64,000 bases of DNA, taken from contig NZ_NFHZ01000010.1 in the NCBI RefSeq assembly GCF_002161555.1, positions 1 through 64,000 of the forward strand, written 5' to 3'. The notes under the pieces are model-generated. The model saw only the letters and a list, made by a program, of their open reading frames with translations, was not told the DNA's origin and searched no databases. Made by a program: the position numbers and the translations under genes. Positions 1 to 6,966 of this stretch are shown one piece after another. The DNA comes from Barnesiella sp. An55 (GTDB lineage: Bacteria > Bacteroidota > Bacteroidia > Bacteroidales > Barnesiellaceae). Within the stretch, counting starts at the first letter, position 1; the number at the start of each line of letters is the position of its first letter.

Positions 1-293
1 ACCACATGTGAAGACCCACAGAAAAAGCATTTTTTGTGCCATATTTATAATAATCTTCACAAAGATATTAAAATCAATGCTTTACTGAGGTTTCATCCTG
101 AATTTTGTCGACTAGGCCTAAACTTTAAACAGTCTCCACGCTTTCCTTTTTTATTAACAGGCTAAATCTGGGGACTATTAGCCCAAATAAACACGAAGCC
201 TATGAAACAACTATAAAATCGCCAAATCGGAACAAAAAGGGGAAATCTATTCCAAAGACCTCAATTTTAATCATTTTCATAATAATACAATAG
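1..293. other. AT-rich leader region without a recognised gene
   Basis: I see no gene I can support here. Frame 1 on the plus strand is open from the window edge to a TAA at 163-165, but the 54 residues match nothing I recognise and have no start in view, so it could be the tail of a truncated gene or chance. The DNA is much richer in A and T than the region after 1.2 kb. No good TTTG/TAnnTTTG promoter is visible in front of the gene at 294. Confidence 0.3.
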
Positions 294-680
294 ATGAAAA
301 AGATACAGATTCTATTATTATGCTGCAGCCTGTTATTTTCAATATCGTGTAGCAGCTATAAATACGGAGCCAGCACAGAGCCGACTCAAAAAAGTAATCT
401 CACTTTTGGTGTTGTAAAATCAAAAATCATAAAAGGGAGTACTACTCAAGCCGAGATATTAGAAATCTTTGGAGCACCCAACCTGGTGTCGAAAAACAAA
501 TCGAACAACGAGGTATGGAGCTACAACAAAATGAGTACCGTAAACAAACAAGGAGGTACCGATTTCCTATTTGGAGCAAGAGCGTCACAAAGTAGCAGTG
601 CTCAATCTTTCGACTTAATCATCACATTCGACTCCAACGATATAGTTTTAGACTATTCAGTGGTCTCAACCAGTTATTAA
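294..680 (+). CDS. Small lipoprotein with a BamE/SmpA-like fold
   Basis: A 128-residue protein with a hydrophobic signal sequence and a lipobox ending SISC at about residue 19, so probably anchored to a membrane facing the periplasm. The stretch KIIKGSTTQAEILEIFGAPN, followed by a W-S-Y strand (VWSYNK), is the usual signature of the BamE/SmpA/OmlA fold: a helix with a G-x-T-x-x-E pattern, then FGxP, then an aromatic beta strand. Proteins of this fold often scaffold outer-membrane complexes, but the family is broad and true BamE function cannot be claimed. It lies 19 bases before a second lipoprotein gene, so the two are probably cotranscribed. Its AT-rich codon use is unlike the genes after 1.2 kb. 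Confidence 0.75.
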   Translation: MKKIQILLLCCSLLFSISCSSYKYGASTEPTQKSNLTFGVVKSKIIKGSTTQAEILEIFGAPNLVSKNKSNNEVWSYNKMSTVNKQGGTDFLFGARASQSSSAQSFDLIITFDSNDIVLDYSVVSTSY

Positions 681-699
681 CCCTAAAAATTTTTACACA

Positions 700-1194
700 A
701 TGAAAAAATATATCGTTTTTTTACCTATTTTATTTATACTCATGTCGTGCGGAACCTCCAAACCGGCACTTTCACCTGCAGAGATAAAGTTGATGACCAC
801 CAAGCAATTCGAGGCCGATTACAACCTCGTTTTCGGTTCAGCCATTTCTCTGCTCCAATCCGAGGGCTTCTTGATAAACAGTACTGATAAAGAATCGGGA
901 CTCATTACCGCCAGCAAACAGATTGATAATAAGAATGCCGATTGGCAAATGGCTCTTTTGGGTAGTGCTACCGAAGCCTCTACTTCACAAGCCTCTTTCT
1001 TCATTCAACCGCTTAACGACAACTTGACCGAGGTTAAGTTTACGCTCTATGAAGGTAGTGTCACCTCAACTCTCAATCAATTCAGCAAGAGCACCCGAAA
1101 CAAGAACAGCATGGTCGAAGACCCCACCATCTATGCCAACTGGTTCAACAACTTGCGTAGTGAAATCGAAAGGAGAAAAGCCCTTATGCAATAA
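700..1194 (+). CDS. Hypothetical lipoprotein
   Basis: A 164-residue protein with a short signal peptide and lipobox (LMSC at about residues 14-17). The mature part begins with a low-complexity linker, then a mixed alpha/beta region with a motif like 'SLLQSEGFLINSTDKESGLI', a pattern seen in small periplasmic lipoproteins where a helix is followed by strands. I do not recognise a named family. It follows the BamE-like lipoprotein closely and shares its AT-rich composition, so the pair is likely one unit, possibly acquired. No terminator with a clear U-tract is visible before the convergent gene ending at 1225. Confidence 0.7.
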   Translation: MKKYIVFLPILFILMSCGTSKPALSPAEIKLMTTKQFEADYNLVFGSAISLLQSEGFLINSTDKESGLITASKQIDNKNADWQMALLGSATEASTSQASFFIQPLNDNLTEVKFTLYEGSVTSTLNQFSKSTRNKNSMVEDPTIYANWFNNLRSEIERRKALMQ

Positions 1195-1224
1195 GGGCAA
1201 AAGCTATTGATTTCTCATTGAACA

Positions 1225-1875
1225 TTAAAACGGCGTCTCCTCTTTCTTCCCTAAGAAGCGGGGTTGTTTGTCGGTGAGGAGGTCGAGAAACATTTTCACA
1301 CGGGCGAGGTACTCTCGTCCGTGTATTTTTATATACTTCGCCCGGCGGGCTACGTCGCGGGCATTATAACCGACTGCCGATATGCCGCTGCTCTTGGCCA
1401 GATAGATGGCCCGCTCGTTGTGAAACTTCTGCGAGATGATGGTCAGACTGTCCTGACCGAAAATTTTCTTGGCCCGCACGATAGAGTCGAGCGTACGGAA
1501 TCCGGCATAGTCAAGTACGATACGGTCGGCCGGCACCCCGTGGGCCACTAGCGAATCCCGCATGCAGGTAGGCTCATCATAATCGCGATCATGATTATCG
1601 CCGCTCACCAGAATATAGTCAATCTTGCCAGCTTGAAACAAACGGGCTGCAGCCTCGATACGATAGTCGAAATAATAATTGTGCTCACCCTCTGGAGTAA
1701 TGGGGGCTGTACCCAACAACAACCCCACCTTGCAGTGAGGTATCGCCTCGACTGTATCAAAAATCTTGTCCCCGGCATAACTCCTCACCAATCCGTCGCA
1801 TACCAGAATCACAATAAAGACAGCCATCACGGCAGCTATTACAGCCGCTACAATCCACTTTTTGTATTGTTTCAT
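1225..1875 (-). CDS. SanA/YdcF-family (DUF218) membrane protein
   Basis: A 216-residue protein with one N-terminal membrane helix (about residues 8-27) and a DUF218/SanA domain. Family signatures seen are VGLLLGTAP near residue 50, the YYFDYRIEAAARLFQAGK segment, the acidic LVSGDNHDRDYDEPTCMRDSL motif, and TIISQKFHNERAIYLA. SanA of E. coli affects envelope barrier function and vancomycin resistance at high temperature; the biochemical activity of the family is not settled. The domain should face the periplasm. It is divergent from the flavodoxin gene, and the roughly 160-base gap carries the flavodoxin promoter and a 12-base palindrome. Confidence 0.85.
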   Translation of the reverse strand: MKQYKKWIVAAVIAAVMAVFIVILVCDGLVRSYAGDKIFDTVEAIPHCKVGLLLGTAPITPEGEHNYYFDYRIEAAARLFQAGKIDYILVSGDNHDRDYDEPTCMRDSLVAHGVPADRIVLDYAGFRTLDSIVRAKKIFGQDSLTIISQKFHNERAIYLAKSSGISAVGYNARDVARRAKYIKIHGREYLARVKMFLDLLTDKQPRFLGKKEETPF

Positions 1876-1965
1876 TCTTACTCCTGTTTTATACGACGAA
1901 GATAATGAAAAATAGTAAAATCCGCTCCTTTTTCCCTCAAACTAAGTAGGTGTGAAAAGAAAACC

Positions 1966-1977
1966 CCTACATGTAGG
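1966..1977. promoter_or_regulatory. 12-base perfect palindrome next to the flavodoxin promoter
   Basis: CCTACATGTAGG is a perfect dyad ending two bases before the -33 element of the flavodoxin promoter. The half-site TAGGT also recurs on either side of it (at about 1947 and 1974). Position and symmetry suit a repressor or activator operator. The regulator is unknown; flavodoxins are classically iron- or redox-controlled. Confidence 0.4.
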
Positions 1978-1978
1978 T

Positions 1979-2010
1979 ATTGGGCAGCCCAACCAAAAGC
2001 CGTTACTTTG
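1979..2010 (+). promoter_or_regulatory. Promoter of the flavodoxin-DUF2023 operon
   Basis: ATTG at 1979-1982, a 20-base spacer, then TTACTTTG at 2003-2010 fits the Bacteroidetes primary-sigma consensus with one mismatch in the -7 box. It predicts a transcript start near 2017, which favours the ATG at 2040 over any upstream start. Confidence 0.6.
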
Positions 2011-2039
2011 AATCGTCAAACCAAACAACCGTTACGACG

Positions 2040-2540
2040 ATGAAAAGAACAGCCATATTCTACGGCTCCTCAACCGGCATGACCGAGGGAGTAGCCCACA
2101 CAATCGCCAAAAAACTGGGCATAGCCCCCAACAACGTGATCGATGTCTCTCGCCTCACGGCCGACAGCCTCGACAACTACGACGCTCTCATCCTGGGCTC
2201 CTCGACCTGGGGATGCGGCGAATTGCAGGACGACTGGTACGACGCCGTGAAAATCTTGAAAGCCGCCGACCTGAGTCAAAAGACCATTGCCCTCTTCGGC
2301 TGCGGCGACTCCGAGTCATACCCCGACACTTTTTGCGACGCCATTGGGCTGCTCTACGACGAGTTGAAAGACACAGGCTGCCGCTTCACCGGCAATCATG
2401 TGGCTACCGACGACTACTCGTTCTCCTCATCGGCATCGGTTATCGACGGCGATTTCGTGGGGCTGCCGCTCGACGAAGCCAACGAATCCGACAAAAGCGA
2501 GGCCCGCATCGACGCCTGGGTAAAAAGCCTCGACCTGTAA
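2040..2540 (+). CDS. fldA: Flavodoxin
   Basis: A 166-residue long-chain-type flavodoxin, a small FMN electron carrier that replaces ferredoxin when iron is short. The FMN phosphate loop is the N-terminal GSSTGMTEGVA (after MKRTAIFY), followed by the isoalloxazine-contacting LGSSTWGCGELQDDW loop at about 57-71 and the FGCGDSESYPDTFCDAIG loop. The start at 2040 is preferred because the promoter places the RNA start near 2017 and the MKRTAIFYGS start is the family norm. It is followed 20 bases later by a DUF2023 gene, a common neighbour of flavodoxin in anaerobes. Probably induced by iron limitation, in keeping with the siderophore locus 4.4 kb away. Confidence 0.93.
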   Translation: MKRTAIFYGSSTGMTEGVAHTIAKKLGIAPNNVIDVSRLTADSLDNYDALILGSSTWGCGELQDDWYDAVKILKAADLSQKTIALFGCGDSESYPDTFCDAIGLLYDELKDTGCRFTGNHVATDDYSFSSSASVIDGDFVGLPLDEANESDKSEARIDAWVKSLDL

Positions 2541-2560
2541 CCCCTTCAACCCACACGAAC

Positions 2561-2908
2561 ATGATGACCTGTCAATCCTTTCCAGCCGAGTTGAAAGTAT
2601 TTCTCAACCATCTGTATGAATACAAGAAGGGGGTACGCCACATGGTACTCTACACCACCAGCAAACGCTACGAAGAGTTTGCCGTGACCCGACTGGACAA
2701 ACAGCATATCGACTACTGCATACAGCCCATCGGTTGCAACAAGATAAACCTCTTCTTCGGCCGACGCGAGTGCATCGAGGTGATTCAGTCACTGGCCTCG
2801 CGCCCCTTGAACGAACTCACCCCCGAAGAGGATTTCATCCTGGGGGCCCTGCTCGGGTATGACCTCTGCGGACAATGTCAACGCTTCTGCAAACGTAAAG
2901 CCAAATAA
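2561..2908 (+). CDS. DUF2023 family protein, flavodoxin partner
   Basis: A 115-residue soluble protein without signal peptide. The sequence, with its central HMVLYTTSKRYEEFAVTRL strand and C-terminal GYDLCGQCQRFC segment, matches the DUF2023 family, which is typically encoded directly after a flavodoxin in Bacteroidetes and Fusobacteria. Function is unknown; the CxxC-x-x-x-C cluster at the C-terminus (CGQCQRFC) suggests metal binding or redox chemistry, perhaps handing electrons to or from the flavodoxin. ATG 2561 is used, with a second in-frame ATG three bases later. The unit ends at the terminator at 2996. Confidence 0.85.
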   Translation: MMTCQSFPAELKVFLNHLYEYKKGVRHMVLYTTSKRYEEFAVTRLDKQHIDYCIQPIGCNKINLFFGRRECIEVIQSLASRPLNELTPEEDFILGALLGYDLCGQCQRFCKRKAK

Positions 2909-2995
2909 ATGAACTCTTTTCTCCACACCCTCTCGATCTAATTTGCAAAAAGGGAAAAGAATACTACAATTTTGAAGTTTGTTTTTAGTTGTGAT

Positions 2996-3033
2996 AAACC
3001 CACTGTGCCGTGAGGCCCGGTGGGTTTGTTTTT
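2996..3033 (+). terminator. Rho-independent terminator after the flavodoxin operon
   Basis: AAACCCAC at 2996-3003 pairs perfectly with GTGGGTTT at 3020-3027, with a GC-rich loop region and then GTTTTT. The orientation fits the plus-strand flavodoxin-DUF2023 transcript. Between here and 3169 I see nothing else. Confidence 0.8.
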
Positions 3034-3169
3034 CGCTCCACCTCCCCATCATGCAGGGCGCCTTGTAGTCCCCACCATACACAAACGGCCTCCCCACTCG
3101 CCCGGCAAGCAGTCGGGACAGAGACAGGGAGGTCGTTTTCTCTTGGTATATCGGGGGCGATACCGTCGT

Positions 3170-4363
3170 TTATTTCAGCCGGGCGAGCACCTCTTTCATG
3201 CGGCGCATGGCCTCGGTGATATTCTCCTCAGAGGTAGCATAGGAAAGACGCAGGTAGTTGGGCGCACCAAAGGCATCGCCGGCCACGGTAGCCACATGCC
3301 CTACCTCGAGAATATACATGGCCAGGTCGGACGAAGTCACAATCTTGCGATCTCCATCGGCCTTGCCCAGGTAGCAGCTAATCTCGGGGAAGAGGTAGAA
3401 GGCACCGTCGGGGTTGTTCACCTTCAACCCGGGAATCTCGCGAGCCAACCGCACCACCAGGTCGCGACGGCGCTCAAAAGCCCGGCGCATCTCCTCTACA
3501 CAACTCTGGTCACCGGCAAAGGCAGCAGCGGCAGCCTTCTGTGCAATCGACGAGGCACCCGAGGTATATTGGCCCTGCAGCTTGTTGCAAGCCTTAGCAA
3601 TCCACAGCGGAGCCGCAATAAAGCCGATACGCCAACCAGTCATGGCATACCCCTTGGAAACCCCGTTGACAATGATCACCCGATCGCGCAAAGCGGCAAA
3701 CTGGGCGATACTCTGGTGAGCTCCCACATAGTTGATATGCTCATAAATCTCATCGGCCAGGATAAAGATTTGCGGGTGACGTTCCAGCACGGTAGCCAAG
3801 GCAGCGAGTTCGTCGTGCGAATAGACACTGCCCGTGGGGTTGGAAGGCGAGCAAAGAATAAGCATCTTGGTCTTGGGCGTGATGGCAGCCTCGAGTTGGG
3901 CGGCACTCATCTTGAAATCCTGCTCGATACCAGTCTCTACAATCACGCTCTTGCCCTCGGCCAGTTTCACCATCTCGACATAGCTCACCCAGTAGGGAGC
4001 AGGCAGCACCACCTCGTCGCCAGGATTGACAAGCGAGAGAATCGTGTTGCAAATCGACTGCTTGGCACCGTTCGACACCACAATCTGCTCGGGAGTATAG
4101 TCGAGCCCATTCTCATTTTTCAGTTTGGCACAGATGGCCTGACGCAAATCCATATAACCCGGCACGGGCGAGTAGTGCGAGAAGTTGTCGTCTATCGCCT
4201 TTTTCGCAGCATCCTTGATATGCTGGGGGGTATTGAAATCGGGTTCTCCCACACTCAGGTTAATCACATCGACTCCCTGAGCTTTCAGTTCACTACTTTT
4301 TTGCGACATCGCCAGCGTTTGCGATGGAGCAAGGGCGGCCAAACGGTCGGATACTTGATTCAT
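3170..4363 (-). CDS. Class I pyridoxal-phosphate aminotransferase, aspartate type
   Basis: A 397-residue fold-type I aminotransferase. The PLP lysine lies in VNGVSKGYAMTGWRIGF (about residue 238), the substrate-carboxylate arginine is probably in the C-terminal LRLSYATS segment, and the N-terminal LSVGEPDFNTPQHI and the SNGAKQSICN cofactor loop are typical of the aspartate aminotransferase subgroup Ib. It should catalyse aspartate + 2-oxoglutarate to oxaloacetate + glutamate in the cytoplasm; other amino donors are possible. The MNQVSD start at 4363 is chosen over an upstream frame extension of 50 residues because that stretch is not protein-like and holds a promoter -7 box (CAAAGATA on plus at 4395-4402, that is TATCTTTG on minus). 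Confidence 0.9.
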   Translation of the reverse strand: MNQVSDRLAALAPSQTLAMSQKSSELKAQGVDVINLSVGEPDFNTPQHIKDAAKKAIDDNFSHYSPVPGYMDLRQAICAKLKNENGLDYTPEQIVVSNGAKQSICNTILSLVNPGDEVVLPAPYWVSYVEMVKLAEGKSVIVETGIEQDFKMSAAQLEAAITPKTKMLILCSPSNPTGSVYSHDELAALATVLERHPQIFILADEIYEHINYVGAHQSIAQFAALRDRVIIVNGVSKGYAMTGWRIGFIAAPLWIAKACNKLQGQYTSGASSIAQKAAAAAFAGDQSCVEEMRRAFERRRDLVVRLAREIPGLKVNNPDGAFYLFPEISCYLGKADGDRKIVTSSDLAMYILEVGHVATVAGDAFGAPNYLRLSYATSEENITEAMRRMKEVLARLK

Positions 4364-4564
4364 GAGAATAGCTGTTTTAGGTTTTATACTTCTACAAAGA
4401 TAGCAAAAGGTGAGCGCAGAGGGAAACCGAGAACGCAGTTTTCGAGGTTTATCTATGCCGAACCGACTCCTATCTTCTACAAAGATAGGCAAACTCGGGC
4501 ACAAACCGACCATATTTACCCGATATTTATGTATCTTTGCACGTTTTTTAAGGTAAAGGATTTC

Positions 4565-5473
4565 ATGGATGCAATTGTCACGCAGATGATTATCCTCTTC
4601 TCACTGGTAATCGTCGGCTATTATTCAAGTAAACGGGGGATGATGGATGCAGCCTTCGACCGCAAGCTCTCGGAGCTGGTCATCAATATCACATGCCCCT
4701 GCCTGATACTCTCGTCGGTCATGGGCGACACACTCCCCGACAAGAATCTCATTCTCCCCCTGCTCGTCGTAGGGTTTGCCACCTACATCGTTCTGATAGG
4801 CGCTTCGTTTCTGCTCCCGCGGTACATGCCCGTCAAGCCCACCGACCGGGGCATTTACAGTTTCATGCTGGCCTTCGGCAACGTAGGCTTCATAGGCTAT
4901 CCCATCGTAGCCTCCATCTTCGGGCCCAGTGCCGTGTTTTATGCCTGCATCCTCAACTTCCCCAGCACGCTGTTGATATTCGTGTTTGGTACGCTCTTCA
5001 TCTCGGGCGGCCAGGACAAAATGCGTTTCGACTGGAGCACGCTCTACAGCCCGGCCATGATAGCGTCATACCTCTCCATCCTCATCGTCGTCACAGGCTG
5101 GATTCCACCCCGTGTCATCAGCACCCCCTTCCACCTGCTGGGCAACGTGACCGTACCGGCCGCCCTGCTCATCATAGGCTCATCGATTGCCCAGGTTCCC
5201 ATTCGCCGCATGTTTGGCAACCCCTCCATCTACCTGATGTCGGTCCTGCGTCTCATGCTGATACCCCTGCTCATCCTCTTCCTCTCCCGACTCTGCCACA
5301 TCGACGAGACCATAGCCAACATCAATGTTGTGCTGGCAGCCATGCCCGTCGCCTCGTATGGCACCCTGTTTTGCATCAAATATGAAAACGGCGAAGAGAT
5401 TATGGCCGAAGGGACTTTCATTACCACCCTGTTCTCGGTCATGAGTATTCCCCTGATCACCCTATTCCTATAA
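4565..5473 (+). CDS. AEC-family (auxin efflux carrier-like) membrane transporter
   Basis: A 302-residue integral membrane protein with about ten hydrophobic segments. The N-terminal MIILFSLVIVGYYSSKRGMM, the LVINITCPCLILSSV segment and the mid-protein GNVGFIGYPI motif are diagnostic of the AEC (MdcF/YfdV-like) family. Members move organic anions such as malonate or malate; the substrate here cannot be told. The start at 4565 follows a -7 box TATCTTTG at 4532-4539. It is divergent from the aminotransferase, which could hint at dicarboxylate metabolism, but this is inference. It has no obvious partner gene downstream. Confidence 0.88.
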   Translation: MDAIVTQMIILFSLVIVGYYSSKRGMMDAAFDRKLSELVINITCPCLILSSVMGDTLPDKNLILPLLVVGFATYIVLIGASFLLPRYMPVKPTDRGIYSFMLAFGNVGFIGYPIVASIFGPSAVFYACILNFPSTLLIFVFGTLFISGGQDKMRFDWSTLYSPAMIASYLSILIVVTGWIPPRVISTPFHLLGNVTVPAALLIIGSSIAQVPIRRMFGNPSIYLMSVLRLMLIPLLILFLSRLCHIDETIANINVVLAAMPVASYGTLFCIKYENGEEIMAEGTFITTLFSVMSIPLITLFL

Positions 5474-5653
5474 CAGAAGTCGAGCAAGAAAAGAAATGCC
5501 TCCCGCACCAGATTTGGCGCAGAAGGCATTTGAACAAACAAACAATGATACGATAGGATATAGGATAGAGTAAGATCGTATCATCTCTTTTCCCTTCCCC
5601 TTTTTGGCCCAATAACAAAGGGGGCCAGGAAATCATCCTGGCAAAAAAACGAT

Positions 5654-6187
5654 TTATGCGGCTTTAGTAAGGGCGGCAATAGCTTTCACACTCTCGCCGT
5701 TGTAACTCATGGGAGACATCACCGGTTCATAGTCAAACGGAATAAACTCCGAAACCTGAGCCGTGGCAAAACTTTGTTCATCGTCGATAAAGAGCGTCAG
5801 TTTGGCACCAGCCTTGTGACCTACGGCGCGGGGCAGCGAACCTATCGACTGGAAGTTACCAGTCTCGACCATCTGTTTCAGGCGCGACACCTCACCACTC
5901 TCGAAGAGAAGTTCGTGTTTTTTCATCACCTTGCCGTTTTCCCGGCACACCGCCACCTTATTGCCCACAGCCACCTTGATGAGGCCATAGATAAGGGCAC
6001 AGGCACCCACCACAATCAGGAAGAGTTTGAGCGACGATTGCGGATCGGAGATAACGGCCGAAGCTACAAAAACAGCCACGGCAATAACAATCGAGACAAC
6101 ACCGGCCATCGATACTTTTTTCTTGATTTCTACATAGGGGTTTTCGGCAAATTTAGACACAGTAGTCTCTTTCTCTTTATTTTCCAT
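5654..6187 (-). CDS. Hypothetical protein with two membrane helices
   Basis: A 177-residue protein of unknown family. It starts with a charged cytoplasmic tail (MENKEKETTVSK), then two closely spaced hydrophobic segments at about residues 27-46 and 53-70, forming a helical hairpin with a short loop. The remaining 100 residues are soluble and include ESGEVSRLKQMVETGNFQSI. I recognise no catalytic motif. It is downstream, in the same direction, of the small gene ending at 6461 and of the hairpin-rich spacer 6231-6348, so that spacer may be its leader. No U-tract terminator for the minus strand is evident after its stop. Confidence 0.65.
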   Translation of the reverse strand: MENKEKETTVSKFAENPYVEIKKKVSMAGVVSIVIAVAVFVASAVISDPQSSLKLFLIVVGACALIYGLIKVAVGNKVAVCRENGKVMKKHELLFESGEVSRLKQMVETGNFQSIGSLPRAVGHKAGAKLTLFIDDEQSFATAQVSEFIPFDYEPVMSPMSYNGESVKAIAALTKAA

Positions 6188-6230
6188 TTTCTTTCAATGC
6201 TAATAAGTTGGGTAATATGTGTTCAAAAAG

Positions 6231-6348
6231 CTATTCGGTGCCTTTCCCCACGACCATACACGGGGAGTCGCCCTGCCGTATCCCATCGATACGACAAGCG
6301 AACCAGAAGCGGCAACCGGCTTCTGTCAACTGGCAGGAGTTACCTGCC
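6231..6348. ncRNA. Hairpin-rich spacer, possible structured RNA or leader
   Basis: Within about 100 bases there are four consecutive stems: 6332-6348 (GGCAGG/CCTGCC), 6304-6325 (CAGAAGC/GCTTCTG), 6277-6293 (CGTATC/GATACG), and 6246-6249 with 6262-6265 (CCCC/GGGG). A further pairing of 6251-6254 with 6267-6270 (CGAC/GTCG) would cross the last stem as a pseudoknot. Such packing is unusual for a spacer. Strand is uncertain: on the minus strand it would be the leader of the gene starting at 6187. I could not match it to RNase P, tmRNA, SRP RNA or a cobalamin riboswitch. Confidence 0.35.
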
Positions 6349-6460
6349 CCCGCTAAATTAGCATTTGACAAAGTGAATAGAGATAATGCCCGTGTGAACA
6401 CATCTGGGCCTTATACCCCTCGTAGTCGTGCCTGATCGACTTCTCTCGAAGGGCTGTGAG

Positions 6461-6745
6461 CTAACAACAGCACTGCTGTGCCGATGCAAATACAGTGTTA
6501 CTTCCTATACGCTCGGCCACCGGCGACGAGGGGAACCGCACCGTATTCACCACGGCAATACGCTCGGCCGGAACAATGGCTACAAAATTCTGGAGCGGAT
6601 GCGAAGGAGTTTCGTGATCGACCAGCGTGTAGCTACTCGAGGTCTCGTGCATCTGCTCCACCTCGGCCACATGCAACAGCGCCGAGCCCCACCCCAATAC
6701 CAGGGCAAGCGAGAGTACAAGCAGATGTTTTACAAAACCTTTCAT
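6461..6745 (-). CDS. Small secreted protein of unknown function
   Basis: A 94-residue protein beginning MKGFVKHLLVLSLALVLGWG, a clear signal-like hydrophobic segment, followed by a short mature part rich in histidine, serine and valine and ending in three cysteines (AQQCCC). No family is recognised. A very good promoter (6750-6781, minus strand) ends only four bases before the ATG, so the mRNA would start at or next to the start codon. Either it is translated from a leaderless message, or the ORF is incidental and the promoter serves a noncoding RNA running into the structured spacer. It is divergent from xusA. Confidence 0.45.
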   Translation of the reverse strand: MKGFVKHLLVLSLALVLGWGSALLHVAEVEQMHETSSSYTLVDHETPSHPLQNFVAIVPAERIAVVNTVRFPSSPVAERIGSNTVFASAQQCCC

Positions 6746-6749
6746 GCTG

Positions 6750-6781
6750 CAAACATACACAAAAAGAATGGAAGTTACAAC
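6750..6781 (-). promoter_or_regulatory. Strong promoter for the small minus-strand gene
   Basis: Read on the minus strand: TTG at 6780-6778, a 20-base spacer, and TATGTTTG at 6757-6750, a full match to TAnnTTTG with ideal spacing. The start codon at 6745 is nearly on top of the expected transcript start. Confidence 0.7.
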
Positions 6782-6901
6782 TCATCGAGGAGCTGTTTTT
6801 CCATAACGGCACTCTCTTTCGGGCCCGGTCAACCAAATGGCAACCCACCCTCTTTAACCATGAATAGGGAGATACCGGCCCTACAATACCTATAACATGC
6901 G

Positions 6902-6934
6902 ATTGTGTGCCTTTGGGGGGGCTCCATAACTTTG
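6902..6934 (+). promoter_or_regulatory. Promoter of the xusABC operon
   Basis: ATTG at 6902-6905, a 21-base spacer containing a run of seven G, and TAACTTTG at 6927-6934, a full -7 match. The predicted RNA start near 6941 argues for the GTG start at 6967 rather than the in-frame GTG at 6907. Confidence 0.7.
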
Positions 6935-6966
6935 CAGCGAATTACCAAATAAAAACCATTTCGGAC

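Noticed and set aside
1-165. Open frame at the left window edge
   Set aside because: No start, only 54 residues and no recognisable family; noted only as a possible gene tail.
3020-4564. Long in-frame N-terminal extension of the AEC transporter
   Set aside because: It runs antisense through the aminotransferase gene and crosses a promoter -7 box; the family N-terminus is at 4565.
6231-6348. RNase P RNA or tmRNA, suggested by a GGTAAC-containing hairpin on the minus strand
   Set aside because: The conserved GAGGAAAGTCC and later RNase P blocks and any tRNA-like end are missing.
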